The notes: a model not told the origin generated them from the letters alone. Counted from the first letter of the stretch, positions 1 through 9,001 are shown. The stretch is 10,610 bases of DNA from Bacteroidota bacterium (GCA_023457935.1 JAEXBA010000093.1:1-10610); one strand, 5' to 3'. Numbers and translations are program-made.

Positions 1-592
1 AGTTCTGAAACCGATTATGGAAGTGATTGAGAAAGAAGCCAATGTTCAGAAAATTGCTTCCATGATGATGATTCTGAGTGAAAAGAAGCAGTATTTCTTT
101 GCGGATGCTTCCATTCAGCCGAATCCATCTGTTGAAGATCTGGTGAGTATTGCAAAAATGTCAGAAATCACCGTGAAGACTTTTGGTGTGGAACCTAGAA
201 TCGCCATGCTTTCGTATGAAAACTTCTCCGGAAACTCTGAAACATCGCACAAAATGGCAAAAGCCGTGAAAGTGCTTCATGAAAAATTTCCTAAAATGAT
301 TGTTGACGGTGAAATTCAGCCCGATTTTGCAATGGATGGTGATCATCTTGCCGACTATCCGTTCTCGAAACTAGGGAAAACCCCGGCGAATACTTTTATC
401 TTCCCAAACCTTGAAAGTGCCAACATTTCATATAAAATCATCAGAGGAATGAAGGTTGCACAGATCGTTGGTCCGATTCTGATGGGTCTAAAGGAACCGG
501 TTCACGTTATTCAGATGCGTGCAAGTGTGGATGAGATCGTCAACTTGGCAACAGTTGCCGTGCTGGATGCGCAACGAAGGGAATCGAAATAA
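1..592 (+). CDS. maeB: NADP-dependent malic enzyme, C-terminal part (5' end outside window)
   Basis: The reading frame is open from the window edge (first full codon at 2), so the ATG at 17 is internal and 196 C-terminal residues are visible. They resemble the phosphotransacetylase-like (PTA) domain. The stretch NLESANISYKIIRG, followed by VGPILMGLKEPVHVIQ and an ending with SVDEIVNLATVAVLDAQ, is the typical PTA signature. In MaeB this domain follows the malic enzyme and NAD-binding domains. MaeB decarboxylates malate to pyruvate with NADP+ in the cytoplasm, supplying NADPH and pyruvate; its PTA-like part is regarded as regulatory rather than catalytic. A true phosphate acetyltransferase (Pta) would share this C-terminus and cannot be fully excluded, because the malic domain is outside the window. 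I prefer MaeB because I recall it beside ruvA/sprA in related genomes. A terminator follows 17 nt after the stop, so it is not cotranscribed with ruvA. Confidence 0.85.
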   Translation, partial: VLKPIMEVIEKEANVQKIASMMMILSEKKQYFFADASIQPNPSVEDLVSIAKMSEITVKTFGVEPRIAMLSYENFSGNSETSHKMAKAVKVLHEKFPKMIVDGEIQPDFAMDGDHLADYPFSKLGKTPANTFIFPNLESANISYKIIRGMKVAQIVGPILMGLKEPVHVIQMRASVDEIVNLATVAVLDAQRRESK

Positions 593-608
593 ATCCAAAA
601 AAATACAC

Positions 609-633
609 AGCCGGTTTTTGTACCGGCTTTTTT
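609..633 (+). terminator. Intrinsic terminator of maeB
   Basis: A perfect 6-bp stem, AGCCGG (609-614) with CCGGCT (623-628), encloses an 8-nt loop and runs into six T (628-633). It separates maeB from the ruvA-sprA unit. Confidence 0.9.
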
Positions 634-661
634 GTCTGGAAATCTGCGGCAGCACACCGCG

Positions 662-691
662 TTTCCGCTTAATATGAAATTGCTATATTTA
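662..691 (+). promoter_or_regulatory. Putative promoter of ruvA-sprA
   Basis: TATATTTA (684-691) matches the Bacteroidota -7 element TAnnTTTG except for the last base. A weak TTTC at 662-665 sits 18 bp upstream in the -33 position. Transcription would begin near 697, giving a leader of about 15 nt before the ruvA ATG at 712. It is the only good candidate in the 78-bp gap after the maeB terminator. No Shine-Dalgarno sequence is seen, which is usual for this phylum. Confidence 0.5.
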
Positions 692-711
692 CGTCTTTGA
701 TTTAATTTGAA

Positions 712-1296
712 ATGATTTACTCTTTAAGAGGAAAAATACAGGAACTCAGTCCCACTTTTGCCGTTGTAGATGTAAACGGAGTTGGTTATTACACCGGCAT
801 CAGTCTTCAGACATCACAGAAACTTTCCTTAGGTCAGGAAGTTCAGCTTTATACTCAGCAGATTATCCGCGACGACGCGCATCTGCTTTTCGGATTTTAT
901 TCCCAGGAAGAAAAGGAAATGTTCAATCTGTTAATTTCTGTTAACGGTGTAGGGCCGGTTTCTGCACTCATAATGCTGTCCTCACTTACCAACCAGGAAA
1001 TCAGTTCTGCAATACTATCGGGCAACTCTGCACTGCTTCAGAAAGTGAAAGGCATAGGTGGAAAAACGGCAGAACGGATCATCATTGATCTGCGTGATAA
1101 AGTGGTTAAATTCAGTACTTCTGAGGAAAATATTTCTACATTTGTAAATAATAAAGTGAAGGAAGAATCGTTATCTGCATTAGAAGTTTTGGGCATTCCG
1201 AAAAAGACCAGCGAGAAAATTGCAGACAGAATACTGAAGCAAAATCCCGACCTGTCTGTTGAGGAACTGGTGAAGCAGATTTTAAAAAATATTTAA
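712..1296 (+). CDS. ruvA: Holliday junction branch migration protein RuvA
   Basis: The 194-residue product has the normal RuvA length and begins with the canonical MIYSLRGKI. RuvA tetramers bind four-way DNA junctions and load the RuvB ATPase for branch migration, with RuvC resolving the junction. Domain I (about 1-63) is the OB fold; it contains RDDAHLLFGF (53-62), where D54 and D55 match the acidic pin that separates strands in the E. coli protein. Domain II carries two helix-hairpin-helix motifs, VNGVGPVSAL (77-86) and KGIGGKTAERI (113-123). After a linker (about 132-150), domain III (about 151-194), with ALEVLGIPKKTSEKIADRIL, is the RuvB-contacting part. The ATG at 712 gives the full OB fold. 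The stop is 9 nt before the sprA start and both genes are in the same frame, so they are almost certainly cotranscribed. ruvB and ruvC are not in the window. Confidence 0.97.
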   Translation: MIYSLRGKIQELSPTFAVVDVNGVGYYTGISLQTSQKLSLGQEVQLYTQQIIRDDAHLLFGFYSQEEKEMFNLLISVNGVGPVSALIMLSSLTNQEISSAILSGNSALLQKVKGIGGKTAERIIIDLRDKVVKFSTSEENISTFVNNKVKEESLSALEVLGIPKKTSEKIADRILKQNPDLSVEELVKQILKNI

Positions 1297-1305
1297 CAAT
1301 TTTCT

Positions 1306-4300
1306 GTGAAAGATTATCGCTTTTTACATAAATTCATAACTGCTGTTCTTTTCATCCTGGCTTTTAATGCCGCAAATGCACAGCAAACTCCGGCCGACAG
1401 CGCCATTGTAAAGCAGGACTACGTTTTACCTGATCCTACACACTACGAAGCATTTTACGATATCAAGACCGGCATGTACTATGTATATCCGAAAGTCGGA
1501 GAACTGGTTACCGGTGCGCCGTATGTGATGACGCCGCAGGAATATCAGGATTTCATGATGTCGCAGCTTTCCCGCGATTATTACCGTGAAAAATCAGATG
1601 CTTACAGTTCGCTTTTCAGAAAGGATAAAACTGATGCCCAGAACAGAGGCCTCATTCCCTCCCTGAATATCAGAAACAAAATTTTCGAATCCATTTTCGG
1701 AAGCAACAAAATTGAAATTATTCCGTCCGGCTACGTTTCCTTTGATTTGGGCGGACTTTACCAGAAAATCGACAATCCGCTGATTCTGCCACAGAACCGA
1801 ACCAGTTTTGCCTTTGATATCGAACAGCGTATTCAGCTCGGATTACTGGGGAAAGTAGGTGAGAATCTTCAGCTGAAAGCAAATTACGATACCCAAAGCG
1901 GCTTCGCTTTTGAAAACCGTATGAACCTTGTTTGGCAGGCCAAAGGAACATGGAAAGATCTGCAGACAAAAGGCCTGAACGATCCTACAACCGGAGGCGA
2001 AGACAAGATTATCAAAAGAATTGAGTTCGGTAATGTAAACATGCCGCTTTCAACAAGTCTCATCCGTGGCTCGGAATCACTTTTTGGTCTGAAAACCGAA
2101 TTTCAGCTTGGAAAAACCTACGGAACCATGGTGCTTTCGCAGCAGCAGGGTGAAGCACGGAACATTGTTGTACAGGGCGGCGGTGTTATGAATACTTTTA
2201 AACTGAATGCGATTGATTACGACGATAATCAGCACTACTTTCTGGGTCACTACTTCCTGAATGATTATGACAATGCACTGCTTAATTATCCTCAGATTAA
2301 TTCCAGAATCAACATTTCCCGGCTGGAAGTGTGGGTTCTAGATCAGGGAAACGGAAACCTTTCCTATCAGAAAAGTATTGTTGGGGTAAGGGATCTTGGA
2401 GAAGGCGGAACGTTTCCGGATAATGCCAACAGCGGCGTTTATCAGGCAGTAAACGGTTTGGGTGCAGGCCTGCGTGATGCAAATACAGCTTACAATACCA
2501 TCAGCGGACAGAATCTTCCAAATGCGTCGGGCGGTACAGAGAGTTATGTTGACGGTGAAAACTTCGTATTCAACCGTAAAGTAAAAAGACTCAACAGTAA
2601 TGAATACAGCTTCAATGCAAGTCTGGGCTACATTTCACTCAACCAGAGACTCAACGATAATCAGCTCTTGGCGGTTGCCTATTCGTATACTGTAAACGGT
2701 TCAAGCAAAGTATATAAAGTAGGGGAATTTTCAGAAGAAAGTCCGGTTCTGATTACAAAATTAATCAAGCCGAACAGCGTTGTGAAAACGGCCTCGCCGA
2801 TGTGGGATCTGATGATGAAAAATATCTATTCACTCAACGCGATGCAGATTGATCAGGACGGTTTTATGATGAACATTTATTACCGGGATCCTCAGACCGG
2901 CGGTAAGGTAAATTACCTTCCGAACACGCCTGTTGAAGATACCAACCTGCTGAAACTCCTGAACTGGGACCGACTGAATCTTAACAACGATGTGGCCACC
3001 AGTGGAGGCCAACTGGGCGACGGTATTTTCGATTTTGTTCCGGAAATAACCATCAGACCGGACGATGGTAAGCTGATCTTCACAAAAGCCCAGCCGTTCG
3101 GAAGTTACATGGCATCGGTACTGGGTTCAGCCAATCCGCAGTATGTTTTCTCTGATCTTTATACACAGCAGAAACAAGTAGCTTCACAAAGTAATCTGGC
3201 ACTGCGCTATACCATGGAAGGCCGTTATAAAGGCAGTCAGGGTCAGGGGATTTCTCTCGGTGCCATCAACGTTCCGCAGGGCTCGGTAAAAGTTACGGCC
3301 AACGGCGTACAGCTTACTGAAGGTATCGATTATACTGTTGATTACATGTTAGGTTCTGTAACGATTCTGAATGAAGCGGTGAAACAGTCCGGACAGGCCA
3401 TCAATATTTCCCTTGAGAATCAGATGACTTTCAATACACAGCGGAAAAGGTTTCTGGGACTGAACCTTGAGCACCGTTTCAATGAAAACCTTCTTTTGGG
3501 AGGAACTGTCGTGAATTATTCCGAAGTGCCTTTAACACAGAAAGTGAATTTTGGCCAGGAATCAGTCAACAATACAATGGCGGGAATCAACCTGCTTTAC
3601 AATAATCAGTTACCTTTCCTTACGCGGCTTACCGATAAGATTCCGCTGGTGAATACAGAAGCGCCTTCCAACCTTAATTTCAGAATGGAAGCAGCCTATC
3701 TTTTGCCCGGTTTGAATAAAGGCATTGACGGACAGACCTATATTGACGATTTTGAACAGACCACTTCAAAAATATCACTGAAAGAACCTAATGCATGGTC
3801 TCTTGCTTCAAAACCAGAAAAGAACCAGAACGATCCGGTTTTTGCCGGCGCAGGGCAGGACGACAACCTTACCAACGGAAACGGCAGAGGATTGCTGACC
3901 TGGTACAATATTGATCCGCGCTTTTGGGGTGTAGGCGGGAACGAACCCAACGGTATCGATCCGCAGGCGGTTTCCAATCATGCTTCCAGAAGGGTTCACA
4001 TGAACGAACTTTACAACAGCAAAGACCTTGTAGCTGGCGACCAGGTGTTTACGAGTACTTTTGATATTTCCTATTTCCCTGCAGAGAGAGGACCGTACAA
4101 CGTCAATTCCAATGCGGAAAGTACGCAGCAGCGATGGGGCGGTTTGATGCGCCCGATTTCGGTTTCCAACTTTGTGAATTCAAACATCGAGTATATTGAA
4201 TTCTGGATGATGGATCCGTACGCAGACGGAAATACATTGGGCGTTGCGCCGAAACTTTTGCTCCATTTAGGAAACGTCTCCGAGGATATTCTGAAAGACG

Positions 4301-7300
4301 GAAAGATGCAGTATGAAAACGGTTTGCCAACGGCCTCAAATCCTTCAACAGTAACAACTTCCAACTGGGGAACACAGCCGAAACAGCCGCCGATTCTTTA
4401 TGCTTTTTCTTCCGAAGGTGGCGAGAGAGCTTCTCAGGATGTCGGTTTCGACGGTTTGGATAACGCAATGGAGAGCGGAAGATTTCCGACCAACTTTGTA
4501 AACCCTGTACTTAATACACCGGATCCGGCAGCAGATGATTTCGTTTTTTACCTTTCTGACAAGTTTCAGGGAAATCTGGCTTCCAGTCTTCCTCAGCGTT
4601 ACAAGTATTTCCGTAATCCGGACGGTAACTCCGAGAGTAATTCACTGGAAGTCTCTTCACAGACTCCTGATGCCGAAGATGTAAACCGCGACTTTAACCT
4701 TGACCAGAACGAGTATTACAACCAGTACGAAGTAAGTTTGAGCCCCGGCGATATGGTTCTGGGTTCAAATCATATTGTGGACGTTAAAACTGTTGATGCT
4801 GATTTTGAAAACGGACAGACGGGCGAATCCAAATGGTATCTTTTCCGGATTCCGGTTTCTGCGTATGTAAATACTGCGGGCGACAACGATCCGGCAGTTC
4901 TGAACAATGTACGTTTTGCCAGAATGTTGCTTACAGGATTCGATAATGCTTCCACAATCCGTTTCGGAACTTTCGATCTGATCCGTTCGGACTGGAGAAG
5001 GTATACAAAAAATATTGCAGCTATCGACCCGACAACTGTTGAAGGTGTAACTCTTGTAGACAATACCAACTTCGAAGTCGGAAGTGTAAACCTTGAAGAA
5101 AACGGGCTGAACCAGCCACCGTATGTAGTTCCTCCGGGAATAGAAAGACAGGTGCTTTCCGGCCCGGCGGGCGCTCAGCGTCAGAACGAAGCATCACTTT
5201 ATTTAAGAGTGAAGAATCTTGCCAATGAGTCGCGCGGTGTATTCAAAAATACTCAGTTGGACATGCGCCGTTTCGGAAAACTGAAACTTTTCGTTCATGC
5301 CGAAAGCGGTGATCCGGAATATCAGTCTGCAGGCGGACTCGATCCTTTTGCAAAATTCTTTATCCGTTTCGGTAGTGATGCCTCAGACAATTACTATGAA
5401 TATGAAGCGAACCTGCAGTATACAGCGAAAAGCGCGACTTCACCGCTGGATATCTGGCCTGCCCAGAACGAAATTAATCTGGATATTCAGGAACTCGTAG
5501 ATCTTAAACTGAGAAGAGATAAAAACAGTGCCAACGATCTCATGACACGTTATACCGATGCAGAATATGGCGATCAAAACCGTAAAATATACGTCAAAGG
5601 CCGTCCGACACTCGGAAATATTTCCACAATGATGATTGGGGTGAGAAGTCAGGTTTCAAGAGGAAAAGATATAACGCTTTGGGTGAACGAGGTGCGCCTG
5701 TCAGATATTGAAAACAAAGGAGGTTATGCCGGTAATGCAAGTCTGAGTTTCAATCTCGGCGATTTTGCTGTGGTAAATACCAATGCTTCTTACTCTACTG
5801 TTGGTTTCGGTAATATTGATTCCCGGCCGGCGGAAAGAGCACAGTCTACACAGTCGGCTTTCAACATCAACACTGCGGTGAATGTGGATAAATTCCTTCC
5901 AGAAAAATCCGGCGTGAAAATTCCGGTGAACTATTCGTATTCGCAGACTATTGAAGATCCGAAATACAATCCGCTTGACAATGATGTTGAGTTTTCCAAA
6001 GCTGCCAACAGAGAGGAACTCAAGAAAGTGGCCAGAACCTACACGCAGCAGAGAAGCATCGGTGTAGTGAATATGCGGAAAGAAAGAACCAATCCGGAGA
6101 AAAAACCGAAATTCTACGACGTGGAGAACCTGTCGCTTACGATGGTTTACAACGACGACTATTACCGCGATGTTTATACAAAAAGAAATTACCGCCAGTA
6201 TTTAAGAGGTAATCTGGATTATAACTATAACTTTAAACCTTGGGTACTGAAGCCGTTCAACAAAATGATCAGCGATACGGCAAAATCAACCAAGTATCTT
6301 CGCTGGATTAAAGAATTTAATTTCAACCCTGTTCCGACAAGATTTTCATTCAGAACAGATATCGACAGAAATTACAACGAACTTGAATTCCGCAACATCG
6401 AAGCCATTCTGAACGGTAACATGGAAAGCGATTTCAATACTTTGCGGAACAGAAACTTCTACTTCGGATGGCAGTACGGTATTGGTTTCAATTTTACAAA
6501 ATCGCTTAAACTTGAGATTACTTCGGCAACCAGAACTCTGAATGACAATCTGGATGTAAATGCGATGGACACCAATTCCATTTTCAAAAATGCATTCCGT
6601 TACGGAAGACCTGTTCTTTACAATCATAATGTTCAGCTGAATTACAGACTGCCGTTCCAGTATTTCCCGATTATTGATTTCATTAATGCAGAACTCGGTT
6701 ACTCTGTAATGTACAACTGGAATTCGCGTTCTACCGCTTTGCTTTCAAGTCCGGAAGGAAGTCTCGGAACAATCGGCCAAAACACCCAGAATATTATCGC
6801 CAACGGAACACTGGATTTCCCGATGCTTTTTGGCAAGATGAAGTATTTCCAGAATATTTCGGAAAAGATGACCAAACGGAAGCAGGAAATCGACTCGCTT
6901 AACAATGTTTACACGCAGGCATGGGAAAAGAAGAAGTTCAGATTCAAAAATTATAAATTCAAGAACAAGCTTACGGTAGGACAAAGCATTGCATTTGCGC
7001 TTACTTCACTGAAGCAGTTGGATATTAACTTCAACGAAACCAATGGTACCGTAATTCCGGGACTGCTTTCCGCTCCGAACTGGTACGGTTACGGGCAGAC
7101 GCTGGGCGGGCCAACATACGGATTCCTTCTCGGTTCCCAGGCCGATATCCGCAGAATCGTACTTGAAAACGGTTGGGTAACAGATTCCGAACTGATGACA
7201 GATCCGTACATCCAGATGAAAAACCGCAGGTTTGATGCGGGACTTCAGGTTATGCCGCTGAATGATCTGAGAATCGATTTCAATGTACTGAATACCTTTA

Positions 7301-8355
7301 ACAGGAATTTTTCGCAGTCCGGTTATAACGTCCGCGAAAATCTCAATTATCCGAATCACGATTTTATCTTCTCCACAGATTTTATTACGTATTCCAATAC
7401 GAGCTGGATGTTTAATACGGCTTTTGCGAACAGGGACAATATTTATGAGAATCTTGTGGATAATGCACGGCAGATCTCACAGCAGATGGGCGGCGTGGTT
7501 GGTCCGGACGGATTTACCGAAGGCCACAGTATTGCCAATGCATATGTTTTGATTCCTGCATTCCGTGCCGCAGTGGAAGGCAAATCTCCTAAAGGGCCGA
7601 TGCGAGATGCGAAAAAAGCGGGCTTCCCGTTACCAAACTGGAAACTGGTTTATTCGGGACTCAGAAATATTCCGTTCATCAACGGACAGTTTTCGAAGTT
7701 TGATATTCTTCACGGTTACAATTCTACGTATACAGCAACCGGAATACAGTCCAGCCCGGATTTCTTTAATACAAGATATCTTACGGCATCAGAAAGAAAG
7801 GATATCAACGGCGATTACTACAATCCGTATACTTTTGCTCAGGTGGGTTATGCAGAGCAGTTTGCTCCGCTGATTGGTGTTGATATGACGATGCGAAACA
7901 ATATTCAGCTTCGTGCCCATTATAACAGAGACCGTCTGTTCATGCTCGGACTTGTGAACCATACACTTACCGAAGATTACGGAACCGAATATGTAGTTGG
8001 TTTTGGTTACATCATCAGCGATTTCCGTCTTGGAAACCGGTTTGCGAGAAGAAGGAGAACGGCTACTTCGGCAAACAGCCCGAACACAGGATTGAATATC
8101 CGCGGGGATTTTGCGCTTAGAGACAATATCACCAATATCAGAAACCTGTTACTTAACGATTCACAGGTTACGGGAGGACAGCGTCTGATGACTATTAAAC
8201 TTTCAGCAGATTATAATTTTTCGCAGAACCTGAACCTTCGTCTGTTTTATGACCAGATGGTGACCAAATATAAGATTTCAACCATCTTCCCATTGTCAAC
8301 CGTGAGAGCGGGAATATCCGCAACCTATACATTTGGTGGCGACGGAGGATTCTAG
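1306..8355 (+). CDS. sprA: SprA/Sov, outer-membrane translocon of the type IX secretion system
   Basis: This is a 2349-residue homologue of Flavobacterium johnsoniae SprA (about 2400 aa) and Porphyromonas Sov. SprA forms a very large single-chain beta barrel in the outer membrane, through which T9SS cargo with a C-terminal sorting domain leaves the periplasm; gliding adhesins use the same route. Residues 1-25 are a Sec signal peptide: basic start, hydrophobic core at 10-20, likely cleavage at ANA|QQ. Family blocks recognised include residues 142-210 (GYVSFDLGG to NYDTQSGF and NRMNLVW), 232-270 (EDKIIKRIEFGNVNMPLS, then SLFGLKTEFQLG), GSVKVTANGVQLTEGIDYTV from 659, and YIDDFE at 812-817. The rest is rich in aromatic/polar beta-strand sequence; a Lys-rich stretch lies near 1850-1890 and RRRR at 2248-2251. 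The chain ends in Phe, as many outer-membrane barrels do. I find no cysteine. The GTG at 1306 is chosen because the frame upstream closes at the ruvA stop with no other start, and it gives an intact signal peptide. No frameshift is seen. Confidence 0.97.
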   Translation: MKDYRFLHKFITAVLFILAFNAANAQQTPADSAIVKQDYVLPDPTHYEAFYDIKTGMYYVYPKVGELVTGAPYVMTPQEYQDFMMSQLSRDYYREKSDAYSSLFRKDKTDAQNRGLIPSLNIRNKIFESIFGSNKIEIIPSGYVSFDLGGLYQKIDNPLILPQNRTSFAFDIEQRIQLGLLGKVGENLQLKANYDTQSGFAFENRMNLVWQAKGTWKDLQTKGLNDPTTGGEDKIIKRIEFGNVNMPLSTSLIRGSESLFGLKTEFQLGKTYGTMVLSQQQGEARNIVVQGGGVMNTFKLNAIDYDDNQHYFLGHYFLNDYDNALLNYPQINSRINISRLEVWVLDQGNGNLSYQKSIVGVRDLGEGGTFPDNANSGVYQAVNGLGAGLRDANTAYNTISGQNLPNASGGTESYVDGENFVFNRKVKRLNSNEYSFNASLGYISLNQRLNDNQLLAVAYSYTVNGSSKVYKVGEFSEESPVLITKLIKPNSVVKTASPMWDLMMKNIYSLNAMQIDQDGFMMNIYYRDPQTGGKVNYLPNTPVEDTNLLKLLNWDRLNLNNDVATSGGQLGDGIFDFVPEITIRPDDGKLIFTKAQPFGSYMASVLGSANPQYVFSDLYTQQKQVASQSNLALRYTMEGRYKGSQGQGISLGAINVPQGSVKVTANGVQLTEGIDYTVDYMLGSVTILNEAVKQSGQAINISLENQMTFNTQRKRFLGLNLEHRFNENLLLGGTVVNYSEVPLTQKVNFGQESVNNTMAGINLLYNNQLPFLTRLTDKIPLVNTEAPSNLNFRMEAAYLLPGLNKGIDGQTYIDDFEQTTSKISLKEPNAWSLASKPEKNQNDPVFAGAGQDDNLTNGNGRGLLTWYNIDPRFWGVGGNEPNGIDPQAVSNHASRRVHMNELYNSKDLVAGDQVFTSTFDISYFPAERGPYNVNSNAESTQQRWGGLMRPISVSNFVNSNIEYIEFWMMDPYADGNTLGVAPKLLLHLGNVSEDILKDGKMQYENGLPTASNPSTVTTSNWGTQPKQPPILYAFSSEGGERASQDVGFDGLDNAMESGRFPTNFVNPVLNTPDPAADDFVFYLSDKFQGNLASSLPQRYKYFRNPDGNSESNSLEVSSQTPDAEDVNRDFNLDQNEYYNQYEVSLSPGDMVLGSNHIVDVKTVDADFENGQTGESKWYLFRIPVSAYVNTAGDNDPAVLNNVRFARMLLTGFDNASTIRFGTFDLIRSDWRRYTKNIAAIDPTTVEGVTLVDNTNFEVGSVNLEENGLNQPPYVVPPGIERQVLSGPAGAQRQNEASLYLRVKNLANESRGVFKNTQLDMRRFGKLKLFVHAESGDPEYQSAGGLDPFAKFFIRFGSDASDNYYEYEANLQYTAKSATSPLDIWPAQNEINLDIQELVDLKLRRDKNSANDLMTRYTDAEYGDQNRKIYVKGRPTLGNISTMMIGVRSQVSRGKDITLWVNEVRLSDIENKGGYAGNASLSFNLGDFAVVNTNASYSTVGFGNIDSRPAERAQSTQSAFNINTAVNVDKFLPEKSGVKIPVNYSYSQTIEDPKYNPLDNDVEFSKAANREELKKVARTYTQQRSIGVVNMRKERTNPEKKPKFYDVENLSLTMVYNDDYYRDVYTKRNYRQYLRGNLDYNYNFKPWVLKPFNKMISDTAKSTKYLRWIKEFNFNPVPTRFSFRTDIDRNYNELEFRNIEAILNGNMESDFNTLRNRNFYFGWQYGIGFNFTKSLKLEITSATRTLNDNLDVNAMDTNSIFKNAFRYGRPVLYNHNVQLNYRLPFQYFPIIDFINAELGYSVMYNWNSRSTALLSSPEGSLGTIGQNTQNIIANGTLDFPMLFGKMKYFQNISEKMTKRKQEIDSLNNVYTQAWEKKKFRFKNYKFKNKLTVGQSIAFALTSLKQLDINFNETNGTVIPGLLSAPNWYGYGQTLGGPTYGFLLGSQADIRRIVLENGWVTDSELMTDPYIQMKNRRFDAGLQVMPLNDLRIDFNVLNTFNRNFSQSGYNVRENLNYPNHDFIFSTDFITYSNTSWMFNTAFANRDNIYENLVDNARQISQQMGGVVGPDGFTEGHSIANAYVLIPAFRAAVEGKSPKGPMRDAKKAGFPLPNWKLVYSGLRNIPFINGQFSKFDILHGYNSTYTATGIQSSPDFFNTRYLTASERKDINGDYYNPYTFAQVGYAEQFAPLIGVDMTMRNNIQLRAHYNRDRLFMLGLVNHTLTEDYGTEYVVGFGYIISDFRLGNRFARRRRTATSANSPNTGLNIRGDFALRDNITNIRNLLLNDSQVTGGQRLMTIKLSADYNFSQNLNLRLFYDQMVTKYKISTIFPLSTVRAGISATYTFGGDGGF

Positions 8356-8379
8356 CAGTAAAATAGCATTAATATATAT

Positions 8380-8404
8380 AAGGACTCATAGGAGTCCTTT
8401 TTTT
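8380..8404 (+). terminator. Intrinsic terminator of the ruvA-sprA unit
   Basis: A perfect 8-bp stem, AAGGACTC (8380-8387) with GAGTCCTT (8392-8399), has a 4-nt ATAG loop and leads into seven T (8398-8404). It starts 24 nt after the sprA stop. Confidence 0.93.
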
Positions 8405-8429
8405 GTAGAATAGTAGAACTACTACAAAA
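8401..8429 (+). repeat. Inverted repeat overlapping the sprA terminator tail
   Basis: TTTTGTAG (8401-8408) is perfectly complementary to CTACAAAA (8422-8429). Nested within is a second inverted pair, TAGTAG (8411-8416) and CTACTA (8419-8424), separated by AA; the two hairpins are mutually exclusive. The outer pair uses the T tract of the terminator, so it may be a secondary hairpin backing up termination. It lies 24 bp upstream of the tssD -33 region, so an operator is also possible. The function is not known. Confidence 0.45.
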
Positions 8430-8452
8430 TTCATATTACTGGAAAAACTTAG

Positions 8453-8482
8453 TTTATTTATGATGTGGACTGGATATCTTTG
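8453..8482 (+). promoter_or_regulatory. tssD: Promoter of tssD
   Basis: TATCTTTG (8475-8482) is a perfect TAnnTTTG -7 element. TTTA (8453-8456), 18 bp upstream, serves as an imperfect -33 TTTG. Transcription from about 8488 would give a leader of about 35 nt, AT-rich and without a Shine-Dalgarno motif, before the ATG at 8523. Confidence 0.75.
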
Positions 8483-8522
8483 AAACATTAAATCACAGTA
8501 TATTAATTAAAAGCAAGAAATT

Positions 8523-8930
8523 ATGGCAAATTCAAGAGGTCAGCTGAAGTTCAACGGCGGCGAGGCGCAAAAAATCTTAAAACTGAATTACAGTGTTTCC
8601 AGAAATACAGATGTTTCAGGTAGAGTAGCATCAGATCCTTCCAATGCACTGATCAAATGTACAATTGAAGCAACAGAAAGCTCAGCAGTATTGGAAAGCT
8701 TACTGAACGGAAAGTATAAGCCGACAAAAGGTGAAATCCTTTTCAACAAATCACACGAAGAAGGAACTTTGATTACTTTGAAGTGGGAAAACGGATACGT
8801 AATTCACCACGAAGTTGATTATGATGCCCTGAATGATGACAACATGCTGGTAAGCTTCATCATCAGTGCAGAGCAGATCGATTACGGTAACTCTAACTTC
8901 TTTGGAGACTGGCCGGCTGGCGAAAAATAA
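8523..8930 (+). CDS. tssD: Type VI secretion tube protein TssD (Hcp), Bacteroidota T6SSiii type
   Basis: The 135-residue protein matches the overall pattern of Bacteroidota TssD/Hcp: an N-terminal strand (GQLKFNG), then LNYSVSRNTDVSGRVASDP (residues 21-39), IKCTIEATES, PTKGEILFNKS, and a C-terminal strand with LVSFIISAEQIDYGN. Hcp proteins form hexameric rings that stack into the tube expelled by the contractile T6SS and can carry effectors. There is no signal peptide and only one cysteine, consistent with a cytoplasmic protein. The gene is alone: promoter in front, strong terminator behind, no sheath, baseplate, VgrG or effector gene in the window. The stop is followed by TAA in the other two frames within 8 nt. 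The assignment rests on recognised family pattern, not a search; the protein could be an Hcp-like protein with another role. Confidence 0.82.
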   Translation: MANSRGQLKFNGGEAQKILKLNYSVSRNTDVSGRVASDPSNALIKCTIEATESSAVLESLLNGKYKPTKGEILFNKSHEEGTLITLKWENGYVIHHEVDYDALNDDNMLVSFIISAEQIDYGNSNFFGDWPAGEK

Positions 8931-8958
8931 GTAAATAAAGCATTGCATTTTTCATCAG

Positions 8959-9001
8959 ATTCTGGTGTCCGGACAACCCCGTGACATCAGAATTTTTTTT
9001 T
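8959..9001 (+). terminator. Intrinsic terminator of tssD
   Basis: ATTCTGGTGTC (8959-8969) pairs with GACATCAGAAT (8983-8993) over 11 positions with one G-U pair, followed by nine T (8993-9001). It is the longest terminator stem here and makes tssD a single-gene transcript. Confidence 0.93.

Noticed and set aside
4103..4468. 121-codon minus-strand ORF inside sprA (and similar antisense ORFs at 4770-5069, 7006-7359 and others)
   Set aside because: They lie wholly within the sprA frame, have low-complexity or Arg/Ser-rich products, no recognisable family and no promoter; they are shadows of the coding strand.
5883..5891. DnaA-box 9-mer inside sprA (another at 7455-7463)
   Set aside because: Both are explained by Val-Asp-Lys/Asn codons in an intact gene and stand alone.
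7565..7873. 102-codon plus-strand ORF in another frame of sprA
   Set aside because: sprA is intact across this region with clear beta-strand sequence; the alternative product looks random.
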